From an uncultured bacterium (GTDB lineage: Bacteria; Planctomycetota; Planctomycetia; Pirellulales; UBA1268), in assembly GCA_937959175.1 (NCBI GenBank), contig CALGAS010000504.1, positions 1-7,709 on the forward strand: a DNA stretch of 7,709 bases, in the 5' to 3' direction. Shown piece after piece: positions 1 through 4,470 of the stretch (position 1 is the stretch's first letter; every line of letters begins with the position of its first letter). A program made the position numbers and the translations under genes. The notes under the pieces are model-generated. The model was given only the letters and a program-made list of their open reading frames with translations, was not told the origin of the DNA and searched no databases.

Positions 1-55
1 ACCCACAACCCACAACCCACAACCCACAACCCACAACCCACAACCCACAACCCAC
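1..55. repeat. Heptanucleotide tandem repeat (ACCCACA)n, cut by the window edge
   Basis: Seven perfect copies of ACCCACA are followed by six bases of an eighth. The array begins at the first base, so its true length is unknown. It ends 24 bases past the aguA stop codon on the downstream side of that gene. Read on the minus strand, the aguA sense strand, it is TGTGGGT repeated, giving eight GGG runs separated by four-base linkers. That is a sequence able to form G-quadruplexes. Bases 56-79 are a degenerate C/A-rich continuation with no regular period. A 7-bp unit would shift frame if translated, but no coding frame is supported here. The repeat is directly visible; any role in 3'-end formation or copy-number variation is inference. 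Confidence 0.95.
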
Positions 56-79
56 CGACTCATCACCCCACCAAACCCG

Positions 80-1138
80 TCACCCACCGCCTGCCTCCGG
101 TGTCCCGCCCGGACCTGCCGGCTCATCCCGCGTGATGCAGTGCACCGCCCCGCGGCCGCGGATCAGCTCGCGGCAGTCAAAGGGCTCGACCCGCCGGCCG
201 GGAAAACACGCCTCGATCTGCCGCAGCGCCGGCTCGTCGGTCGGCCCACCGAAGACCGGCACCACCACCAGGCCGTTCGCGACGTGAAAGTTGAGATGGC
301 TGGCCGGCAACTGCGTGCCCTCAAAAGCAAACCGGGTCGGGATGTCGATCGGGATCACCTCCAGCCGCCGGCCCTTGGCGTCGCGACGCGTCGCCAACTG
401 CTCGAGGTTGGCCGCGAGTGACGCGTGATTCGGATCGCCGGCATCGGGCTGGCGGGCAGCGAGCACCCGGCCGGGAGCAACGAACCGGGCCAGCTGGTCG
501 ATGTGGCCGTCGGTGTCGTCGCCGGCCAGCTCGCCCCCGACCCAGAGCACCTCGTCCACACAAAGCTGGTCGCGGATCGCTGCTGCCAGCTGATCCCGGT
601 CGAGGCCCGGATTCCGCCGCTCGTCGACGAGGCACCGCTCATTAGCCAGCACCGTCCCCTCGCCGTCGGTCTCGATCCCGCCGCCTTCAAGCACGACGGG
701 CGAGGTTCGCGGCTCGAGGCCGACATGCCGCGCGATCGCACGGCTGACGCGGGCGTCGTCGTCCCAAGGAGGATACTTTCCGCCCCAGGCGTTCCAGCCC
801 CAGGCAACCGCCGCCCGCGGCGGCATGTCATCCGCCGCGTCGGGCCGCCTGACGAGAAACACCGGACCGGTGTCGCGGACCCACGAGTCGTTGGTGGGGA
901 TCGGCACACATTCCACGTTCGCGACTCCCTCCAGTCGCTCCCGCGGTTCGGCCAACAGCGACTCCGAGCCGATGATCCGGACTGGCTCGTGCCCGGCGAC
1001 CAGCCGGGCGAGCCGCTCATAGACGCCGGGAATCGGCTCGAACGGTCCCAGCCAGGTCCGCCGCCGGTGCGGCCAGGCCAGCCAGGTGGCGGCATGCGGC
1101 TCCCACTCAGCCGGCAGGCGATACGAAAAAGGGGACAT
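80..1138 (-). CDS. aguA: Agmatine deiminase (agmatine iminohydrolase)
   Basis: This 352-residue protein of the peptidyl-arginine-deiminase-like (PPAD) family should hydrolyse agmatine to N-carbamoylputrescine and ammonia in the cytoplasm. Family landmarks appear in order. An N-terminal YRLPAEWEPH block lies at residues 6-15, NDSWVRDTGP at 83-92 and the EGGG block at 151-154. DDTDGHID at 207-214 carries the expected catalytic His212. The C-terminal VHCIT block carries the expected nucleophile Cys334. The usual Gly-Gly-Gly before that block reads Gly-Arg-Gly (329-331). Length is normal for the family. The start is forced: an in-frame TAA lies four codons upstream (1148-1150), and any later start would lose the conserved YRLPAEW block. 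The ATG and codons 2-5 lie inside a REP-like repeat. AguB, the next enzyme in the pathway, is encoded just upstream, which strongly supports the assignment. Confidence 0.93.
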   Translation of the reverse strand: MSPFSYRLPAEWEPHAATWLAWPHRRRTWLGPFEPIPGVYERLARLVAGHEPVRIIGSESLLAEPRERLEGVANVECVPIPTNDSWVRDTGPVFLVRRPDAADDMPPRAAVAWGWNAWGGKYPPWDDDARVSRAIARHVGLEPRTSPVVLEGGGIETDGEGTVLANERCLVDERRNPGLDRDQLAAAIRDQLCVDEVLWVGGELAGDDTDGHIDQLARFVAPGRVLAARQPDAGDPNHASLAANLEQLATRRDAKGRRLEVIPIDIPTRFAFEGTQLPASHLNFHVANGLVVVPVFGGPTDEPALRQIEACFPGRRVEPFDCRELIRGRGAVHCITRDEPAGPGGTPEAGGG

Positions 1139-1149
1139 CCACCTTTTTT
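1125..1149 (-). repeat. REP-like arm A, containing the aguA start codon
   Basis: On the minus strand this arm runs from an A6 tract through AAGGTGG, ATGTCCCC and a T5 tract to a final C. The A and T tracts and the G and C runs pair with one mismatch (T against C) around a GATGT loop. The aguA ATG (1136-1138) falls in that loop. The AAGG of the only Shine-Dalgarno-like sequence, AAGGTGG, lies in the stem. AAGGTGG directly abuts the ATG, closer than a typical ribosome binding site. The arm therefore supplies aguA with its start codon, residues 1-5 (MSPFS) and probably its ribosome binding sequence. Confidence 0.8.
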
Positions 1150-1182
1150 ACACCCGGGCGGTGAAGTGAATAGGAAGCCTGC

Positions 1183-1207
1183 AAAAAAGGGGGATGTCCC
1201 CTTTTTC
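1183..1207 (+). repeat. REP-like arm B; hairpin with T-tract just after aguB
   Basis: This arm is a perfect 9-bp inverted repeat (A5G4 against C4T5; stems 1184-1192 and 1198-1206, loop GATGT). It differs from arm A at a single base. It starts 12 bases after the aguB stop codon on the minus strand. There, a GGGG/CCCC core is preceded by A5 and followed by six T residues. That resembles a weak intrinsic terminator that could reduce read-through from aguB into aguA. Because the A and T tracts are symmetric, the same could operate on the plus strand. The inverted repeat is seen directly; terminator activity is inferred. Confidence 0.8.
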
Positions 1208-1218
1208 TGGCCCCTGTT

Positions 1219-2103
1219 TCAGAGGCCCCAGCGGTCGAGCAGCCCGCCGTAGGCGTCGATCCGTCGGTCGCGAAAGAAGGGCCAGCGGACCCGTGACCAC
1301 TCGATCCGGCCGAGGTCGCAGTCGCAGAGGAGCAGCTCGGGCGAGTCGTGAGCGGCGATCGCCAGCCGCTGGCCGTTGGGGGCGTAGGCGACGCTTGCCC
1401 CCCAGAATCGCAGCGGCCCCTCGCGGCCGGTCCGGTTGACCGCCGCCACGAACACGCCGTTGGCGATCGCGTGGCTGCGGAGCATCGTGTCCCAGGATTC
1501 GTACTGCTCGGCATGGAGCGACTCCTCGCCGTCGAGCCAGCCGATCGCCGTCGGATAGAAGAGCACCTCCGCCCCGGCAAGCGCCGTCAGCCGGGCCGCC
1601 TCCGGATACCACTGGTCCCAGCAGACGAGCGGCCCGACCGCCAGCCGGCTGGTCGGCACGCTCATGAAGCCGGTGTCGCCGGGCGTGAAGTAGAACTTCT
1701 CGTAGTAGTGCGGGTCGTCGGGGATGTGCATCTTGCGGTAGACGCCCGCGGTCGAGCCGTCGGCGTCAACGACGACAGCCGTGTTGTGAAATAGCCCGTG
1801 GGCCCGTCGCTCGAAGACGCTGCCCACCAGCACGACGCCGTGCTCCCGGGCCGCCGCGGCGAGCCGCTCGGTCAGCGGCCCGGGCACCGGCTCGGCCTCG
1901 GCGAACTTCACGTGTTCCTCAGCCTGGCAGGGATACTCCCCGGCGAAGAGTTCCTGGAGGCAGACGACCGTCGCCCCCTGCGAGGCGGCCTCCGCAATCC
2001 CCGCCAGCGCCTGGGCGATATTGGCCTCCCGGTCGCCGCTGCAGGCCGACTGCACAAGCCCGAGCCGGACGACGCCACCGCCCCCGGCCTCGCGAGCCGT
2101 CAT
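1219..2103 (-). CDS. aguB: N-carbamoylputrescine amidase (nitrilase superfamily)
   Basis: This 294-residue carbon-nitrogen hydrolase should convert N-carbamoylputrescine to putrescine, CO2 and ammonia, completing the two-step agmatine route. The nitrilase Glu-Lys-Cys triad is in place: Glu51 in LQELFAGEYPCQ, Lys124 in YRKMHIPDD and Cys161 in PLVCWDQWYPE. The sequence after the lysine (DDPHYYEKFYFTPGD) is typical of the AguB/plant CPA branch rather than of generic nitrilases. The ATG at 2101-2103 is chosen because VRLGLVQ, the normal first strand of the fold, follows about ten residues later. It also forms an ATGA overlap with the glyA stop, indicating translational coupling. The open frame continues upstream to 2229, but that part lies entirely inside glyA and reads as Gly/Arg/Pro-rich shadow sequence. 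Only a weak purine-rich stretch precedes the ATG. Confidence 0.93.
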   Translation of the reverse strand: MTAREAGGGGVVRLGLVQSACSGDREANIAQALAGIAEAASQGATVVCLQELFAGEYPCQAEEHVKFAEAEPVPGPLTERLAAAAREHGVVLVGSVFERRAHGLFHNTAVVVDADGSTAGVYRKMHIPDDPHYYEKFYFTPGDTGFMSVPTSRLAVGPLVCWDQWYPEAARLTALAGAEVLFYPTAIGWLDGEESLHAEQYESWDTMLRSHAIANGVFVAAVNRTGREGPLRFWGASVAYAPNGQRLAIAAHDSPELLLCDCDLGRIEWSRVRWPFFRDRRIDAYGGLLDRWGL

Positions 2104-3362
2104 CCGGCCACCGCCTGCTCGAGCCGCGCCGCCGGCACCGGGAACTGCTCGGCCATGTCGGCGACCTCGGCCCGGATCGTGTCGAGCACGCCCGCGTCGT
2201 CGGGGCTCCGGAGGGCCCGCAGGATCCACTCCGCGATGCGGGCCATCTCATCACTGCCCATCCCGCGGGTCGTGAGGGCCGGCGTGCCGAGGCGGATGCC
2301 GGAGGGATCCATCGGCTTCCGCTCGTCGTAGGGAATCATGTTCTTGTTGCAGGTGATCCCGCAGCGGTCGAGCGTCTCCTCGGCCAGCTTGCCGCCGATC
2401 TCAAGCGGCGTGACATCGACGAGCATCAGGTGGTTGTCGGTGCCGCCGCTGACGAGCCTCACGCCGCCGGAGGCCAGGGCCGCCGCCAGCGCCCGGGCGT
2501 TGTCGATCACCCGCTGGCCGTAGGCCTTGAACTCGGGCTTGAGGGCCTCGGCAAAGGCGACCGCCTTGCCGGCGATCACGTGCATGAGGGGGCCGCCCTG
2601 GGTGCCCGGGAAGACCGAGCGATCGAGATCCTTGGCGTGGGCGGCCCGGCACATTGCGATCCCGCCGCGGGGGCCGCGGAGGGTCTTGTGAGTCGTGCTG
2701 GTGACGAAGTCGGCCACGGGCACGGGATTGTCGTGGAGCCCCGCCGCCACGAGCCCCGCGTAGTGGGCCATGTCGACGAGCAGCTTCGCGCCGACCTCCT
2801 CGGCAATCTCAGCGAAGCGGCCGTGGGGGATCTCGCGGGGATAGGCGCTGGCCCCGGCCACGATCAACTTCGGCTTGTGCTCCTTGGCGAGCCGGGCCAC
2901 CTGGTCGAAGTCGAGCAGCGAGTCCTCGCGGCGGACGCCGTAGTGGACGAAGTTGTAGAGGATGCCCGAGGCGTTGAGCTTCATGCCGTGGGTAAGGTGG
3001 CCGCCGTGGGCGAGATCGAAGGCCAGCACGGTGTCGCCCGGCTTGATCGCCGCCAGGTAGACCGCGGAGTTGGCCTGGCTGCCGGAGTGGGGCTGAACGT
3101 TGACATGCTCCGCCCCGAAGACCTGCTTGAGCCGGTCGCGGGCCAGGTCTTCGACCTTGTCGACAAACTCGCAGCCGCCGTAGTAGCGACGGCCCGGATA
3201 GCCCTCGGCGTATTTGTTGGTCAGCACGCTGCCGACCGCCTGCATCACGGCGGGGCTGGTGAAGTTCTCGCTGGCGATCATCTCGAGGCCGTCCTGCTGC
3301 CGGACCTGCTCGGCGGCCACGGCACTCCAGACTTCGGGATCTTCCTGCTCGAGCATGTTCAT
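2100..3362 (-). CDS. glyA: Serine hydroxymethyltransferase
   Basis: This 420-residue PLP enzyme, close to the E. coli length of 417, interconverts serine plus tetrahydrofolate with glycine plus 5,10-methylene-tetrahydrofolate. It is the main cellular source of one-carbon units. Visible landmarks are the N-terminal LEMIASENFTS block (27-37), the NKYAEGYPGRRYYGG block (49-63) and HSGSQAN (92-98). DMAHYAGL (197-204) holds the Asp and His that contact the cofactor. STTHKTLRGPRGG (222-234) has the Schiff-base Lys226. The first ATG is preferred because AGGAGG lies five bases upstream; a second ATG two codons later is less well spaced. The stop overlaps the aguB start. This genomic pairing with putrescine genes is not one I would expect from pathway logic, and it may simply be a lineage-specific operon. 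Confidence 0.97.
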   Translation of the reverse strand: MNMLEQEDPEVWSAVAAEQVRQQDGLEMIASENFTSPAVMQAVGSVLTNKYAEGYPGRRYYGGCEFVDKVEDLARDRLKQVFGAEHVNVQPHSGSQANSAVYLAAIKPGDTVLAFDLAHGGHLTHGMKLNASGILYNFVHYGVRREDSLLDFDQVARLAKEHKPKLIVAGASAYPREIPHGRFAEIAEEVGAKLLVDMAHYAGLVAAGLHDNPVPVADFVTSTTHKTLRGPRGGIAMCRAAHAKDLDRSVFPGTQGGPLMHVIAGKAVAFAEALKPEFKAYGQRVIDNARALAAALASGGVRLVSGGTDNHLMLVDVTPLEIGGKLAEETLDRCGITCNKNMIPYDERKPMDPSGIRLGTPALTTRGMGSDEMARIAEWILRALRSPDDAGVLDTIRAEVADMAEQFPVPAARLEQAVAG

Positions 3363-3367
3363 CGGAG

Positions 3368-3373
3368 CCTCCT
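3368..3373 (-). promoter_or_regulatory. glyA ribosome binding site (AGGAGG)
   Basis: On the minus strand a consensus AGGAGG is followed by the five bases CTCCG and then the ATG at 3360-3362. It is the clearest Shine-Dalgarno sequence in the window and decides the glyA start in favour of the first ATG. Confidence 0.85.
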
Positions 3374-3381
3374 GCGGGTTG

Positions 3382-3454
3382 GGTGGCGGCGGAAAACCAG
3401 CCTCACCATGATAGGCGGCTGCCGCCCATTTCGCACCGGCCCACCGCCGCCACC
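3382..3454 (-). other. Nested inverted repeats in the glyA leader
   Basis: The 108-base gap between the protease stop and the glyA start contains a perfect 11-bp inverted repeat, GGTGGCGGCGG at 3382-3392 against CCGCCGCCACC at 3444-3454. A second one, GGCGGC/GCCGCC with a single-base loop, lies inside it at 3414-3426. The outer arm ends eight bases before the glyA Shine-Dalgarno. If transcribed, the leader could fold into a GC-rich structure. No T-tract follows either hairpin, so neither is an obvious protease terminator. A TATCAT hexamer (3408-3413, minus strand) could be a -10 box but lacks a recognisable -35. No match to a glycine or tetrahydrofolate riboswitch was recognised. Low-complexity GGC/GCC content makes chance pairing plausible. 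Confidence 0.45.
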
Positions 3455-3470
3455 CCGGGAAACGGCTCGC

Positions 3471-4382
3471 TCAGTCGAACAGCAGCGGCTCGGGCATGAA
3501 GGTCAGCACCGGAATCGCGAACATCGCCAGCCCGAGCGCCGTGCGAAACCCGCCGATCGGCTCCCGCTCCTGGCGGATCGGAGGATGATCCACGCCCAGA
3601 AAGGTCACGATCACGACCAGGGCCACCCAGTTGGTCCGCCCGGTGACGATCACCGCCAGGATCGAGGTGATCAGGGCTCCGCGGGCCACCCAGTTGCCGA
3701 AGCGGGGTCCAAACACGGCGTAGCAGATGTGGCCGCCGTCGAGCTGGCTGACCGGCAGCATGTTCAAGCCCGTCACCAGCAGGCCGACCCAGCCGGCCAT
3801 GAAGAGGGCGTTGGGCGAGACGGTCGTGCCGGTCGGCAGGTCGGGCCGCACCAGGCCCTGGATCCAGGTGGCCAGCGGCGCCAGCGCGAAGGGATTCGAC
3901 TGCCCGGCCGTCCCCTCCAGGAGCCCGAGCGTCAACAGCGGCAGGGCGACGACCATCCCCGCCAGCGGGCCGGCGACGGCGATGTCGAAGAGTTCTCGGC
4001 GATTAGCGCGAGAGCCCTCCATTCCGATCACGGCGCCGAGCGTGCCGGTGAGCAGGACCGGCATCGGAATAAAGAAAGGGAGCGTGGCGGGGATGCCATG
4101 AATCCGAGCGGCGACGAAGTGGCCGGCCTCGTGGGCTGTCAGGACCGCCATCACCGAGACCATATAGAGGAGCCCCCGGTCCCAATGGGCTGCCACGGCC
4201 GAGGCGATCCCGGCGTCATCGAGGCCTAGCATGAGCGGCTCCCAGCCCACCGCCCCGGCGGCAAAGGTGGTCAGGCAGGTCAGCAGATAAAGCAGCATCT
4301 GCAACCGCCGCGGCGGTTGCCGCCGGCGATGGCCCAGCAGGGCCTCGAGTTCACGTCGCGAAGAGTCGTCGGGCTGGTGCAT
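3471..4382 (-). CDS. Site-2 protease family membrane metalloprotease (M50)
   Basis: This 303-residue multi-pass membrane protein has the zinc motif HEAGH at residues 84-88 inside a hydrophobic segment. The third metal ligand is probably Asp215 in the later block NMLPVSQLDGGH (207-218). The sequence FFIPMP...GTLGAVIGME and the following NRRELFDIAVAGPLAG stretch (127-142) resemble the EGY/S2P branch of intramembrane proteases. I count roughly seven or eight hydrophobic segments, near 28-48, 68-90, 100-120, 133-155, 192-210, 233-248, 252-264 and 281-297. The Arg-rich first 28 residues probably lie in the cytoplasm. Such enzymes cleave membrane-embedded substrates, often anti-sigma factors, but nothing here identifies the substrate. 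No convincing ribosome binding site precedes the ATG at 4380-4382. An internal ATG at 4296-4298 (Met29) is an alternative start. The gene is divergent from the secreted-protein gene and lies 108 bases before glyA. Confidence 0.9.
   Translation of the reverse strand: MHQPDDSSRRELEALLGHRRRQPPRRLQMLLYLLTCLTTFAAGAVGWEPLMLGLDDAGIASAVAAHWDRGLLYMVSVMAVLTAHEAGHFVAARIHGIPATLPFFIPMPVLLTGTLGAVIGMEGSRANRRELFDIAVAGPLAGMVVALPLLTLGLLEGTAGQSNPFALAPLATWIQGLVRPDLPTGTTVSPNALFMAGWVGLLVTGLNMLPVSQLDGGHICYAVFGPRFGNWVARGALITSILAVIVTGRTNWVALVVIVTFLGVDHPPIRQEREPIGGFRTALGLAMFAIPVLTFMPEPLLFD
4301..4320. repeat. Perfect 20-bp palindrome inside the protease gene
   Basis: The sequence GCAACCGCCGCGGCGGTTGC equals its own reverse complement. 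It lies in codons 21-28 of the protease gene, where it encodes part of an Arg/Pro/Gln-rich stretch, and ends two bases before the internal ATG at 4296-4298. It could be an operator-like site, a hairpin near the translation start, or a chance product of the GC-rich codons for Arg and Pro. The palindrome is certain; a function is not shown. Confidence 0.9.
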
Positions 4383-4418
4383 AGGGCGGTCTGGGCAGGA
4401 TATCGGCCCCCTGGCTTC

Positions 4419-4427
4419 TGGTACACT
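4419..4427 (+). promoter_or_regulatory. Candidate extended -10 promoter for the secreted-protein/lysA pair
   Basis: TGG followed by TACACT matches an extended -10 element (TGn then TAnnnT). It lies 43 bases upstream of the ATG at 4471, within the 88-base divergent intergenic region. No good -35 hexamer is present at the usual spacing; the bases there read GATATC. That is compatible with an extended -10 promoter but makes the call tentative. No comparable box was found for the divergent protease gene. Confidence 0.4.
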
Positions 4428-4470
4428 GCGGGGTCGTTCGGCACCTCAAAAACCACGTGGAACTCAATCG

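Larger units (their letters stand above)
1125..1207. mobile_element. REPIN-like doublet of two inverted 25-bp REP-like repeats
   Basis: Two 25-bp sequences in opposite orientation (1125-1149 and 1183-1207) match at 24 of 25 positions. They flank a 33-base spacer, so the whole could fold into one long hairpin. Each arm is also an imperfect or perfect palindrome on its own. This is the layout of REPINs, non-autonomous doublets mobilised by RAYT-type tyrosine transposases. No transposase is encoded in the window, so mobility is inferred from form alone. The element fills nearly the whole gap between aguB and aguA and invades the aguA coding sequence. Flanking direct repeats from insertion are not evident. 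Confidence 0.7.

Noticed and set aside
1..55. Possible CRISPR array
   Set aside because: The units are 7 bp and directly abutting with no spacers, so this is a simple tandem repeat.
1107..1612. Minus-strand frames running through the REP-like repeats (peptides such as KRGHPPF and KKGDVPFF)
   Set aside because: These are translations of the repeat fused to antisense or out-of-frame aguB sequence, not genes.
2104..2229. N-terminal extension of aguB upstream to 2229
   Set aside because: The extra 42 residues overlap the glyA 3' end in another frame and are Gly/Arg/Pro-rich. The ATG at 2101-2103 gives the normal family N-terminus and an ATGA overlap.
3408..3436. glyA promoter with TATCAT as -10 (minus strand)
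   Set aside because: The -35 position reads GTGCGA, far from consensus, and there is no extended -10. The hexamer is too little evidence for a separate feature.
2430..4229. 599-codon open frame on the plus strand, antisense to glyA and the protease gene
   Set aside because: It lies wholly opposite two well-supported genes and has His/Gly/Arg-rich, low-complexity content without recognisable motifs. Long antisense frames are expected with this third-position G/C bias.
4453..4460. CCACGTGG palindrome upstream of the secreted-protein gene
   Set aside because: An 8-bp palindrome is expected by chance at this size and composition, and no second half-site or known operator pattern accompanies it.
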